From contig JAFFJZ010000006.1 of assembly GCA_018340375.1 (NCBI GenBank), forward strand, positions 14,092,001 to 14,156,000: DNA of 64,000 bases, read 5' to 3'. Shown here one piece after another: positions 11,831 through 23,786 of the stretch. The position numbers and the translations under genes were made by a program. Source of the DNA: Gonatopus flavifemur. Its lineage: Eukaryota; Arthropoda; Insecta; Hymenoptera; Dryinidae. The notes below the pieces were generated by a model. That model ran no database searches and was not told the origin of the DNA. It saw nothing but the letters and a program-made list of their open reading frames with translations. Within the stretch, counting starts at the first letter, position 1, and each line of letters begins with the position of its first letter.

Positions 11831-12638
11831 AAATTTGATACAAATCGGCAAAGATTTCGCTGAATAATATCAAAAAACCCTCGCTTGAGAACTATCGCGC
11901 GTCCAGCGTCGTGTATCTTAGTTGAACAGCATTGCCGTTGCGACGAACGAGACGGTTTATCGTAAAAAATGTTTGATATCTTCCACATTTTTCACTCGAT
12001 TGATCTGAAAATTTCAGGAAAACTTCTTCGAACATTGACGAACAACTTTGTCGCTTTGACTTTTTTCAAATCGAAAATTCTTTCAACTCTCCTTCCCTGC
12101 AAAGCGTTCAAAACGTGGTTTTTACTTCGAATTAAAAATTTATCAATTTGTTATTAACTTTTACAAATTTTCCGAAAATTCTTGTCATCGGGGAAGTCGT
12201 ACGAATCAGAATCTGCGAGATTTATCTTGATACGTTGAAAACTGACGGAGAGACGGCGAGTTTAAGATTGAAAAACAATCAGATTTAATACGAAAAAATA
12301 GGTAGTTTTCATTTTTTTTCTCGAAAACTATTGATCATAGAAAAAAATTGTGAACGGATACTCGTATTGATTTCTCAAGCCCTATCATCCAGTATTTTTA
12401 GTTTGTCAAAATTCCAACTTTTTTTTCGTTGCCTCTTGTGTCAGCTCTTAGTAATTCTTCTGTCTTGTTCCGCGCGCAAGTCCGGTTATTGCATGCGAGG
12501 CCTCAATTGATCAATTATTTGGGAATTATGTAGGGTCTTCATGCGCATGTCCATTCATTGGATAACGATTGATCGAAAACTGATCATTTTTGAAGGGCCA
12601 ATTGTTGGTCGCTAATGTGGACATAGAACAGGACAATC
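11831..12638. other. Non-coding stretch
   Basis: AT-rich with several TTTTTT runs. It may include further remnants of the element that carried 11361-11830, but no frame is long enough to support this. Confidence 0.4.
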
Positions 12639-13199
12639 CCCTGGCGAAAAAATTTCTCATGATTTCTCATATTTTTCCATCATTTTTTTCTCATGAAATC
12701 CCATGATTTTTCAAGGATTTAGAACATCATTATGAGATATAATGTTTTCATAATTTTCTCATAAAATTTTCATATGTGTTGATATTTCATATTATCCTCC
12801 TCGTCTTTACGGATGCGAGAAGAAACTGTATGAAATTTTTGGGAAATTAAGACATATATGCAATTTTTTTGACAAATTCAGAAAATTATATGATGATACA
12901 CTTTTATTTATGAATAATTGTAACTTTTTTGGTCAGAAATTACGAGTTTTTATGAAAAATTATGACGTTCATGAAAAACCATATCTCATAGTCATCATTA
13001 TATTTATGAAAAATTTTATGAGAAAATATATGAAATAATATGATTTCATTTATGAGAAATTATAATTTATTATGAGAAAACATTTCTCATACTAAATGTT
13101 CCAATTCCTTGAGAAATTATAAAAATATATGAGAAATTATGAGAAATATGAAAAAATACTGAAACATATGAAAAATTGTGTGAAAATTTTTCGCCAAGG
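12639..13199. mobile_element. AT-rich foldback element, CCTGGCGAAAAA ends
   Basis: The left end CCCTGGCGAAAAAATTTC and right end GAAAATTTTTCGCCAAGG are inverted repeats. The interior is almost entirely built from TATGAGAAAT and ATTTCTCATA words in both orientations, so both arms fold on each other for most of the length. No coding capacity; a foldback-type element or a palindromic MITE expanded by internal repeats. Confidence 0.8.
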
Positions 13200-13538
13200 A
13201 CTTCTCTGATCTGCTTTGAAAACAAACGTATTCAAACGTCAGTGTGACGAAATAACTGATGGTTGCCAGTTAAAACAGGCAAGTGTTTGATTTGAATTAT
13301 CAAACATATCGTGTCTTATTTTGAGACATATCTTCGACGGAAATTTTTGCAGTGTACATGTGTGTCAATTGCTTCCAAACTCTCGTATTAAAATTCATAG
13401 AAATATTTTCTACAGTGCACGTAAACTGAGGTACAAATCAGGCACGTATTTGAAGAAGCAAGTCGAATGCCTGATGATATCAGCTTTCATCACATAACAA
13501 CTTTGTAATTGCTAGATTTTATACAAGATAAATTACTC
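13200..13538. other. Short non-coding spacer
   Basis: No gene or repeat boundary recognised. It contains GCAGTGTACA and CTACAGTGCACGTA motifs that resemble small inverted repeat ends, spaced about 60 bp. Confidence 0.35.
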
Positions 13539-13852
13539 CTCAACCAGAAATTTACAACAGGCGCAGTACTGCACCAGTACTAGCCAATACTGGCAGGGTA
13601 CTGGCATTTGTCTGGAATGATAACGCTTTTCAGTACTGAGGATTGAGTACTGATGCGATTATTCGCAATCAGTGCAGGGCCAGTACTGGTTTAGTACCTG
13701 GCCGGTATTAAATTCTCAGTACTGGTTTATCAGTACAGGCATATTACTGTATTTTTATGTATCCAGTACTGATCCCGTACATGTTGACCCAATACTGGCA
13801 CTGCACTGCACCTGTTGTCAACATTGGCATATTACGGATTTTTCTGATTGGG
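13539..13852 (-). mobile_element. AGTACT-rich TIR element, copy 2 (inverted)
   Basis: The reverse complement of the 550-863 element at nearly every block, with the same length of 314 bp. It opens with CTCAACCAGAAATTTACAAC and closes with TTTTTCTGATTGGG. High similarity over the full length indicates relatively recent activity. No transposase and no convincing target duplication. An open plus-strand frame through it is repeat-derived. Confidence 0.8.
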
Positions 13853-14872
13853 TCGTTCATTCATTACGCAAGTAACCTTGACCTCAATCACCTGGGATTT
13901 CTCAAATAGAAATTTCTCTTATCCCTTTCTTGTTCAGCCATGCAGAATTAGGAAGACTGTTATTCAAGAATCACATCTTGAGTGATGATTCTTTGTTATC
14001 CAGACCGTTACATATAATTGCAGCTGAACAATCAAAAATTTATGTGAGCAGATTAGTATTGAAACGATTCAAGGGGATATAAATATACAATATTCCATAA
14101 ATAACGGTCCGTAAAACGGTTTCCAAGGTGAATTGTAAGGTTTGACGGAAAACTAATATAAGACTTTGCTAATATATATGCTTTACCCAAATGGTGGCTG
14201 TGTTATCCATTGATTCGGAATGTTATGTTTGGATTAAACTATTTTAGTGGTTGACATTTCTGAAAATAGAGGAATCGGAAGGCACATTTATGCGTGAATT
14301 GCGATGTTATGGCCTCCATGGTCCAATTTTCAGAAAAAAAAATTCCTAACGGGGAAAGGTCAGATGGGAGAAGATCGGTCGCCTCCTCTGTAACAGACTT
14401 CAGAGACTTTTGAAACGTTCTCAGAACGTTCGAATGTGTTCAATACATGCTTGGAATCCTCAGCAACACAAGAGGTTAAAACTCCTAAGAACGTGTTTGG
14501 AAAATCCTACGAACATACTCAGAACCTCCATAAATGAGGCTGTTTCGAATAATTATCTGTTATGCACTTTCATAGAATATCTTGACGAATTCATCCAAAA
14601 TATTCTCATTTGTACATCCTTTCAACATCCACTGAATAATCATAGCATATCCGAAAAGTTCTTGTGTTACTTGAGACGGTTCAAGAACGTCCAAGAAAGT
14701 TTTTGTTGTTGGGGTGTAGCATACACTGTGAAAAGTAAAACTTACTTTCAACCTCAATATCCTTAATATTTTAAGATACAGCCAAAACTAGCTCTATTTC
14801 AGCTGAAAGTAAGCATCCAAAACAAATGCCGGTACAATGGAAAAGACTGAATTTCAATCAAGTTTTCAAGTA
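13853..14872. other. Non-coding stretch with degenerate GAACGTT words
   Basis: Between about 14410 and 14700 words such as GAACGTTC, TTCTCAGAACGTT and AAGAACGT recur, reminiscent of the 5.3-kb MITE and the 6.7-kb region. Open frames over this section in both orientations reflect base composition. No gene recognised. Confidence 0.4.
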
Positions 14873-16501
14873 CACGGAGAAAACGATGGCTCGTGTTATG
14901 GGAACAGAAGAAGTCTACACAGTTGGAAATTTTGTGTTAAATTCAACACATTGTAGAGGAAAGGGTCCGAAAATGGGCTATGGTCCGAATATGGGCAATC
15001 GAAGTTGTAGGCTTGTATGGCGCTGCCGCTAGGTGTTGAGCGATTCAACATATTCCTTATCACCGACCAATTGCGTGCACAGCAGTTGGCGATTACAGTA
15101 CAACGTGTTTTTTCTACAAGTGAATTTATATTTTTCGGTGTTTCTCAAAGCTTTTTCAGGTATGCGATGTTTTCAATATTATCACTAGTCATCCGTTCCA
15201 TTGGATCTTACACGATATGTAGCTTATTCGGGAAGTATAGAAACGTAAATTAACCGGAGAATGAATCGATATCATAACAGTTTCGCCAAAAACCCCCAGC
15301 TGCCAACAGTTTCAACAAAATTTTACGGGTAGCCTATATTCGGACCTCACTTTCAAAAATCACAGTTTTTACGTTTCGTAGGAAACATTGTATCACCCCT
15401 CCAATCATTGAAAATAAAATATATTGCACAGACACACACCTCTGGTGATAGTTGTAGGTTCTTGCTGTGATTCTTGTTTGGATTTTTTGCGTGAGGACTG
15501 GCCAGTATAAGATGAAATCAAAATGGGAGCCCATTTTCGGACCCTTAATTTCCTCTACATGTCCCAAACGGTCCACGCAAATTTTTGTGTCGATTCAACA
15601 TAATGCATTCGTGTTAGCTAGTAACTCAAGCTTGATTTGAATAATATGACACAAAAGGATACTGGTTAAGTTTTGATTGGAATTTCCGATCGTGTAAATC
15701 CAACGCATCAGTACTGTCAAATGAAATTCAAAATAAGTACTGAATTAACAGTTGACAAGTGTGATTTATGAATTTTTTTGAGTAAATTGAATGTGAAAAT
15801 CTCACTTTTTTTATGTGAGAACAATGCATAAGAATAAATTGAAAAAAATAGTCTTTAATAAGGATTGAACACAGGTCGTTGAGACCAGGCGTTGAAGTTC
15901 TGTCACTCAGGCCACCGCCGATCGCTTGGATAGTGGTACTTTCTTTGTGTATATCAACTTGCAATTTGCAGATCTAGAAAACTAAGCGTCGTTAGAATGA
16001 AAGCCGGAACCAAGATGAATGAAAATGAATGAATCACACGTACATAGAACTTTCATCAAAAAGTAGCTCCCATCACTGGCGATCTCCCTTTACTAGTTGA
16101 AGATAACACAATTTTCATGTTAAATCTCGAGTTAAATAAAATTTGTGTCATTTTGACACTCTTTTCCACTTGTTTGAATGATTTTACATTATAAATCCGT
16201 TGAGATCTGATGACACAAGAAGCGTCTATAGAAGTTACACATGTTTGTGTGGAATATTCAACAGAAAATCCATGACACACGGATTTTCTAACAGATTTAC
16301 ACCAAATCTTTCAACTGTGTAGCAACATTGATTACTGCAATGCGTAGACACGAAGCAATCGTGTCTGCACAACAGACAATACTGTGGGGACATTACTGAT
16401 TCATGTCTATACATCAACAATTAGTATTAGAATTATTTTTTTTTCATGACACGAGCCGGTCGTATCGGAAAAATCCTTCCTGATGTTTTGTTTTCTCCGT
16501 G
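14873..16501. mobile_element. 1.63-kb TIR element, CACGGAGAAAAC ends, TA flanked
   Basis: Begins CACGGAGAAAACGATGGCTC and ends TTTTGTTTTCTCCGTG, with TA immediately outside both ends (14871-14872 and 16502-16503). GCTCGTGTTATG near the left end is mirrored by CATGACACGAG near the right. An internal inverted pair surrounds GGGTCCGAAAATGGGC (about 14964 and, inverted, about 15530). It carries a tRNA-like segment on the minus strand at 15846-15925. No transposase is recognised, so it is a composite non-autonomous Tc1/mariner-type element. Confidence 0.75.
15846..15925 (-). repeat. tRNA-like Pol III A/B-box segment
   Basis: On the minus strand GTGGCCTGAGTGACAGAA resembles an A box, and about 45 bp later CCTGTGTTCAATCC resembles a B box. 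The same layout and many bases recur at 58525-58590 (plus). Cloverleaf pairing is poor, so this is more likely a tRNA-derived repeat (SINE head) than a functional tRNA gene. Confidence 0.5.
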
Positions 16502-17444
16502 TAAGATGCAGCCACTTCCAGTCAGACTTTTTACAGTGTACGACTGGCAAGATCGATTCGACTGGTAAGATTCCTAGTGATTTTTTCACATTTGAATCCC
16601 CTCTCCCACCACTAAATTTATGGGGGAAACTCCACGTTCACTTTTTACAGTATACTTTTCCACAGCTTCAGTTCTTCGAATATGAAAAGAGTTATAAGAT
16701 CGTGTTTTCGTGTGTTGAATACCGCATATAATTCATTCAATCACCTGTGGCAGTTCCTGTTGAGAATTCCTGGATGAATAGGATCGCGAAGAACCCAGAT
16801 TCCTATTCGGAACCAGTGGAGCTCCCAATAAAATAATTATGATTTGAATTTTTGAATCCCGTAAAAGGGCCTCCGGTAGAATTCAGCCCTAGGCCCCTTT
16901 TTGCTAAGAGCTGGCGCTGCAAAGCATGAATTTCAATGATATTCCAGACATTTCAGAATACAGATGAGTCAAACGCGCCAGCGTGCAGGCCCGATGTGAG
17001 ATGAAACGGGGAGAAAGTAGACGCTTGGTATGATACAAATAAGAACGGCAAAAAAGAAACAACTTGTCAGCCGGTGACATAATGCGAGGAGAATGTAAAA
17101 GGAATCGCGGTTATGCGAAGAGAATTAATAGGAAAGGGCGATGCGACGTTGAAGGAAATGAGGGATGACTCGACTCGATGAACGAGAAAAAATACGACAA
17201 GGTATTTGACGCGTGGAAAAGGACGAACCGTATAGGCCCATCTTCCGTTAACCTGGAGAATCTGTTGTTTATCTTCATCCCTGGTAGAAATTTTCGCTAG
17301 TAAATAATGAGGCACTGACAAGTTTATCTCTTCTACTCATAAGGCACTCGTTAGAATGTGACACTTCAACTAACTAGATTCCATTTATCAAAACTAGTAA
17401 AACAGTCATCATCATCCAACAAGGAACTTACCTATTAGAAACTA
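16502..17444. other. Non-coding stretch
   Basis: No gene recognised. About 16980-17330 is more balanced in base composition and contains a minus-strand open frame of about 84 codons without recognisable motifs. I do not annotate it as a gene. Confidence 0.4.
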
Positions 17445-17690
17445 CACGGAGAAAAAAGATCATGGAATGATCGCTGGAAAAGATAGTAAACTGGTGACAA
17501 CTACGAATTTTTGTACACTGTTGCTAACAGAGACGAGTAATGATCCCTATTTTGGTATATTAAAATACAATATAGTATGCCAAAATAGGAATCATTACTC
17601 GTCTCTGTTAGCGACTGTGTACAAAAATTCGTAATTGTCACCAGTTTACTATCTTTTCTAGCGATCACTCCATGATCTTTTTTCTCCGTG
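17445..17690. mobile_element. 246-bp near-perfect palindromic MITE
   Basis: Both arms read inward CACGGAGAAAAAAGATCATG and continue through GTAAACTGGTGACAA and AGAGACGAGTAATGATCC for about 110 bp with very few mismatches; the loop is a short TA-rich spacer near 17568. TA flanks both sides (17443-17444 and 17691-17692). The high arm identity suggests a young insertion or recent arm correction. Non-coding. Confidence 0.92.
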
Positions 17691-18660
17691 TAACATGGCA
17701 CTTGTGAGAATAATTAGGGTCAAAATAAAAACTTATTATTGAATTTATAATTGATTCAGATATGTTCTTAGTTTGAACAACTTTGTTTCAACTCAGAAAA
17801 TTTTGTTTTCTGGTAGTAACATTGTTTTCTTGCATCAAAAGAACACTGTCTGGAGAGGATTCTATTTTCAGAATAAAGAGACATGTGTTCAATTTGATTA
17901 ATTATTTTTCTTAGTGTATACATGCATGAAACATTTCTCCACCAGTCATCCAGAAAAATCAATTAATCCAAATATGAATCTCATAAATATTTGACGAATC
18001 TAGGGAATAATATTGATCTAATAAATAAAACTGCTTATTAATAATTTTAGTTAATAATGTATAAGTCTAATCTTAGTAATGTTCGGATTAACCTTGCAAG
18101 AAATTCACAAGTTTTATCCAAACATCACTAGTTAGATAAGATTTACAAGTGATTCATTAATCGCTCACTAGTTTCATTTTAATAAGTTGTCCCCTACGAA
18201 TAACTCATGAATCATGAGGAAGAACTTGTGATATTTCTACTAGGGTTCGTCGGTCTCCGTACTCTACGGAAATTCACATATCTCTTTGATTAATTTCTAC
18301 GATTTACAACACTCATTGAAGAAAACAAAAACGAGTAGCATCAATGTGGCCTAGTAATCCCTCATTCGCGTACAATTTTGTCTCAGCACTGTGCACCATG
18401 ATTCAGGCAATTGATTAACCCCAAATGGGAATGTATGAGAAATATCTTCTCTAAAATTCGTTCCTAAATCAGCGTATTATGTTCTTCAAAGAATAATATC
18501 ACTGTTGTATTATTTGTTCCCAGATTCCATTTGTGAGATAACGAGGGAAATCAGGAACATCTTTCCAACCATTGGAGGTGAGTAAAAATCGTATACCTGC
18601 ACTTTTTGATGAGTACCAATTCATTCGACTGCTACCCTCTCGAACCAACTCTGCTGAAAA
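17691..18660. other. Non-coding stretch
   Basis: AT-rich. Irregular ACTAGT and TAATCTTAGTAAT words occur between 18000 and 18250. No gene or clear element end recognised. Confidence 0.4.
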
Positions 18661-18893
18661 TGCCACACAGATCTGGACGAAAAACAGTTGTCAGCCTTTG
18701 AACGGTCTTTGTAGCGAGAAATCCAGTCAAAAACTGACAAAATTCCTACCTTTTATCTTGTGAGGTTTTGATAGGATATTCCAATTCGGTGATTCCAAAT
18801 AAAATCAGATAGAAATTTTGTCAGTTTTGGACAAAAATTTCCTGAGACGAAGACCGTTCAAAGCCTGACAATGATTTTTGTCCAGATCTGCCT
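18661..18893. repeat. Foldback repeat around CAGATCTGGAC
   Basis: The left arm CACACAGATCTGGACGAAAA and the block GCCTTTGAACGGTCTTTG pair with right-arm TTTTTGTCCAGATCTGCCTG and GAAGACCGTTCAAAGCCTGAC. The central AAACTGACAAAATT and AATTTTGTCAGTTTT also pair. The whole segment can therefore fold as one imperfect hairpin, probably a diverged MITE. Confidence 0.75.
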
Positions 18894-19086
18894 GGAATTT
18901 TCAATAGGGAAACGAATCGAAGCACCTGGAAAAGAATGCCTCATCACAAGCGAAGAAATTAACAGAGGGGCGTTGAAAACTGTAACAAGAAGATCAGCTA
19001 ATATGAAAGATCATCTAGTAAGTCGAAGCAAAAAATCACATCGCTGTTCGGAGTATCGATAGTGGTGCCCCTATAGCAGAAATCTC

Positions 19087-19175
19087 TCTAGTAATTCTCC
19101 AGGCCTTGCGAGGCCTCACCAGGCCCTTGTAAGGGACTTGGAAGGCCTTGTAATCGCCTAGAGAATGACTAGAGT
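19087..19175. repeat. Short hairpin with inner AGGCCT palindrome
   Basis: CTAGTAATTCTCCAGGCC (about 19089) pairs with GGCCTTGTAATCGCCTAGAGAATGACTAG (about 19151-19174) with an asymmetric bulge. A smaller GGCCTTGCGAGGCC hairpin sits inside. Pre-miRNA-like in size, but no known mature sequence is recognised. Confidence 0.5.
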
Positions 19176-20745
19176 GATTCCTACTAGGGTGGTTTTGATT
19201 CTGCGTTCAGTAGCTCACAGGTGAACATTCAATTCAGATCTCATCTGGAGGCCATCCTGTTTCTCAAGATTGTAATTCCTACATTTCACATTCCTACCTG
19301 ACAATACCTACCTGAGAACCTACTATCGCTATGAATTGAAGATCTCGTACGAACCGCAGCACTGTTATTTCTCTACAATCATTCATCGAGGAAATTCGAT
19401 AAAGCACAATAAAGTTGAATAAGATTTCATCTAACACCATATCCTCCTCCTAACTCAAACGTATAGTATAATTCAAAACAAAGATGCCATCGCAGCCCGA
19501 AGGAAGAAACAAATCCTAAGCGAACCAAATCTAACGTCAATCCAAGAGAGCAGTTTCTCAAAATACATTTCGTCCTTCACTCCAATCCGCCTTAGCGTAA
19601 AAAGGCAAAGCAGAGCAGAGCGGTGGTGAGAAAAAGAGAGACCCCACGAGGGAAGGAAGGAATAAAATAAAATCAAAGAAACAAACCAGCCAACCCACAG
19701 AAGAAAAAAGATAGTATCCCCTTATCTCCCACGTCTTTTCCTGCTCCTCATTTCTACAAGCTCTCATCCGTTCTATCTTGTACTACCTTTCTCCCGACTG
19801 TTTCTCAGGAACGATCGTCAAGAGAGACCTTGGAATCCGGCCTCATGGTTTCATCGCGAGAAGAACAAACGAAAGTGGAGAAAATCGTCTTTGCCCCGAC
19901 TGCCACTCTCTTTTTATTCTTTTCCTCTTTTCGTTCTCCTTCACATGCACGCAACTACCCTTCTCTTCCGCAATCGTTTCTACGGGAATGAAAGAGTGAA
20001 AGACCAGGGGGTATACGTGTGTATTGTAGTATTCTTTCCCTCCTCTCTCCTTCTTACTCTCTCATTTCCCCTGGAAAATAGATCCCAAGACGACAAAGTT
20101 TTCCTCATAAAAATATGCATCTTGACATTTTCATTGTGAAAGAGGTATAATGGGAGTACATTACGAGCTGTGCTTTTATCGTAAATTGTGTTTTTATAAC
20201 ATCCCAAGGTAAGATAGAGATTAATTTGAAACAGAAATAAGAGAATATTTTGCGCTCCTTATTCGGTCGTGTCGGTTTTCCTACACGGAACTTGACTTTG
20301 AAATTCAATTCTCGTCATTTCCTTCGCAAAGCGCGATTGTTACGAGATCTCTCTTTTTCATTCTCCACTACAATTTTAAATCCCCGCGATATCGAGGGAA
20401 TGTTATCTCGATATTTACATAGCGTTATAAAAAAAAAAAAAAACAGAAGAAAAGATTACAAGTAAAATTGAAAAAGGGAGAATCATTTTTCGAGCTGTTT
20501 TTACATAAATTTGCATTCGCGATGCGCTCTTTTTATCGCGTGTCCGTGTACCAGGCCGTGAATATTAAAATGGGAACAAAAATTGTCGTACAAAAGTCCT
20601 ACCGTGATAAAATCATAGTAAGAATCATAAAAGCACATGAAGAAGATCCGAGGCGCCGTCGTTAAAGCCGTTCTCTTTCAGCTTATGGCAATTTCCGGCA
20701 TGGCCAACGAACCGTAGACAAGTTCAATTGAGCATACGTATGAGT

Positions 20746-20766
20746 TTATATATATATATATATATT
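20746..20766. repeat. (TA)n microsatellite
   Basis: An uninterrupted TA run of about 20 bp. Confidence 0.9.
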
Positions 20767-20861
20767 TGTAAATGTGCACCAAGATACGTCCGCTTCGTTC
20801 CATCGTTTCCCTGTTTTTCTGTAACTTTCTGTACGCCAGATACGGTGGGAGCATCAACGGT

Positions 20862-20887
20862 AACAGCAACAGCAGCAGCAGCAGCAG
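20862..20887 (+). repeat. (CAG)n trinucleotide tract
   Basis: AACAGCAACAGCAGCAGCAG-type tract of about 26 bp. A complementary CTG tract lies about 450 bp downstream. Reading frames across it give short Ser/Ala/Gln runs with no flanking recognisable domain. Confidence 0.85.
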
Positions 20888-21336
20888 TACAGCACACGGA
20901 GATGTATTTTATTTCGCAATTTATTTTTTTCTCCTCTCAGTTCGGAGACCTCTCCAGCCTGTGCCTCGTTTTCTCCTATCGTTACAACCCTGCTGGAACA
21001 TCGTAATACATATTACATTTTCTGGCGTGGCCCTGAAGAGACGACGAAAGAGAAAAGAAAGGGTCCTTCTTTATACGACTACGATCTTTCCCTTAGAACC
21101 TATTCTCTTCTAAAGCCAATTTTTCTCTTGATACATGTATATATATATACGTCTTCACGAACGTGTTCTTTCCTTTGACCCTAGGTGCCCTGTCCTCTCT
21201 TGTACGTACGTGCCTACTACTTCCAAGCGAACGACTTCCTGCAAACGAGTTTTGAAATCCCTCCTACGACATGGGCAAAAAGGGATGCTCGAATTCCACA
21301 GGTTGCTCCTGCTTTCACCTCCTACGCTCTCGCTGT

Positions 21337-21339
21337 GTT

Positions 21340-21376
<37 letters not shown>
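21337..21376 (+). repeat. (CTG)n trinucleotide tract
   Basis: An interrupted GTTGTTGCTGCTGCTGTTGC-type tract of about 40 bp. On the minus strand it encodes a polyglutamine run of about 14 residues within an 80-codon open frame at 21155-21397. No homologous domain is seen around the run, so coding status is unproven. Confidence 0.85.
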
Positions 21377-21377
<1 letters not shown>

Positions 21378-22373
21378 GTAGCTCTGCTCCCTACCACCGA
21401 TCTTGCCGTCGCTGTTTTACTTGAGAAACTTTATCTTAACGCACCCTTCCTAAATATCTCCTCCACCGATTGGTCGTTACGCGATAAAAGGAAGAACAAA
21501 CATCTTTCTTCTCTACGGATATATAAATATATCTATGTGTTATCATCCCTCATCGAATTGAAGAAAAATAAAGAATCTCTGAGGAATGTTATTTTCTCCT
21601 ATAGAGTAAACTGAGGATCCATCAACATAAAAGGTATAAAAGTCAGTTCAACGTCGTTTCGCGAAAGATGATGACCATTTTTTTGTTGCTACATCGAAAA
21701 ATAAGCATTTGATATTTTATCACGATCAATGGGTTTCTATCAATTTTCCGTGTTGTTTTACATAGGATTTTTCTCGGGACGGAACGAATACTTGCGAAAT
21801 TTTGTTGCGCTGAATTTTTATTCCACCCCTTCAATCCCTTTAAATCATTTCTATGAATCAAAACAGCGAAAAAGCGCCGAAAAAAGAGGGATAAGAATAA
21901 AAGATGCAGGGAGTATGTGCATAATTCAGTAGTAATACCATGGGGATACCCTGAAAGCGAAACTCGTGACGCAACCACTCATGTGTAGAGATTATTATAA
22001 TCAATCGAATAAACTTTCCACCATTATCGCTGTTCAGGCAACTCACTTCACAAATCGATACGCGAATGCATTTTCTAGCAAAAAATGCTCCACACCGAGA
22101 AAAATAATTAGTTATCCTTACTCCAAAGCAATTATTATTATTAGTTCAATCCGAGATACGGTTGTTGATATTTGGATAACTGAAACGGGCGTTGGCTCAA
22201 CTAAATTCAAATTTAATTTCTCTGACTTTATTCGCTGTTACTAATTTGAAGTTGCCTTCACTACAGCTTTTATTGCCGGCTTCTATACTTTTATTACTCG
22301 GAACTCATTTCCCCAACTAACTCCAGTTCACTCGATCAAATAAATTATTGTTCCTGTTGCAGGTATTTGCTCT

Positions 22374-22545
22374 AGAAAATAATTTAGTTGTAGCAGCAAA
22401 ATGACTAGCACGGACACGGACGGTCATTGAATTAGCAATTCCTGTATCTAAATTTTAGCTGCCACGGCGAATAAATTAGCTAGGAATGCAAATTTTTTTC
22501 GCTGTCATAGGTAAAATTTAGCTACAGGAATTGCTAATTGAATGC
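22374..22545. mobile_element. Truncated palindromic MITE, relative of 35465-35689
   Basis: Carries the GACTAGCACGGACACGGAC, TTAGCAATTCCTG, AAATTTTAGCTGCCACGG and AATAAATTAGCTAGGAATGC blocks in the order seen in the complete copy at 35465-35689. The terminal CACGG motif is missing on both sides and the right arm is cut short. It lies just inside the left arm of the 22093-25092 element. Confidence 0.75.
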
Positions 22546-23786
22546 TGCTGCAGCATTTCTTCTCCAATTCGATCGACAATAATGAAAGAAATTCCTTCGA
22601 CAGTATATAAAATCAAACCACGTCATATCGAATTTGAAAAATCCCGGACTGAGAAGAACGAATATCATCACAGCTTTAAACCTTTCCTTATGTTCCTTTT
22701 GTTTTATCATCATGTTATTTTTCAGAGAGCTTTTAGAATCGCTCCCCGAATACAATAAAATTCGAAACCAAGGTATCGTAACTGCGGTGAAATTCCAAAC
22801 CGTTACAGCTGAGTACATTATATTGTCAAGCCACGTACCTTGAATCGAGGACTCTAAAGCTGCTACAAGGTTTACGATGGTAACTCGAGAGTGCTGTTCC
22901 GTTGGCGTTAAGCCGGAAGATACTGAGATTGCTAAATGGGTAATGTTGAATTAAGGTTTCTCAAAGGCATTGAATCGTGAATGTCAAATTCGAATTACTT
23001 GGTACAGAGAGAAATTCCTCGGTTTGGAAAATCTATCCCTGTGAGACAAATTCGATGTATTTGTGTGGGTTTTATAAATAAATTTGATGTTGCGAGGGAA
23101 TCGATTCATGAGAAATTGCATCAGTTCAATTTGTACGATCAAATTCAATGTAGAGAATTTTCATCGGCGAGAGACTGAGGCAACGAGACGAATAATCGGG
23201 ACGAAGCGATGATCTCTCCGAAAACTTTGCCAACGATCCTTCGCACGCCACGAACAGCTGCGGGGGGTTCAAGAGAAAGTTACATTATCACCCTTATATA
23301 TACATATGTATGCAGTTGAGCATCAGGACGAATATAGTGGTATAATGGTGGAAAGTTCGTGGCGGATGCAGCACCCGTCCAACCACAATCAGAGCATATA
23401 TAGTTTCCCCCGATGTCTGAGCAGCCTCGTGCTATTACTACTGAATTATTTACGCGAATTCACCACCGTTCCTTCCCAATATACTTTACGAGAAACGAAT
23501 TTTAATTTCATCCACGTTCTCACGTATAATCGTATGTAATTTTATTCATCGTAAATCGTAATGATTTTTTTTTCCCCAAGTTATTAAAATGTTTGCCTTT
23601 TCCTTTCTCCCGATCCATAAATATGAAACGCGAGAGAGAAAGATAACGGGCGGTCGTATCTTCTCCATGAGATTTTTAATCGCTCTATTATAAATTTTAA
23701 TGAACCTTTAGGGGTACGTGGATCGTAATTCATCGTTTTTTAATGAAAATATACAGATGATTGTGGGAAGATTTAGTTTTCTCTCA

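Larger units (their letters stand above)
19176..22092. other. Quiet non-coding region with simple repeats
   Basis: No supportable gene. Composition is more balanced than in the repeat-rich parts, with polypurine and polypyrimidine tracts (for example 19560-19760 and 19910-20060). It holds the (TA)n, CAG and CTG tracts listed separately. Such stretches are typical of introns or regulatory DNA, but I cannot assign a host gene or strand. Confidence 0.45.
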
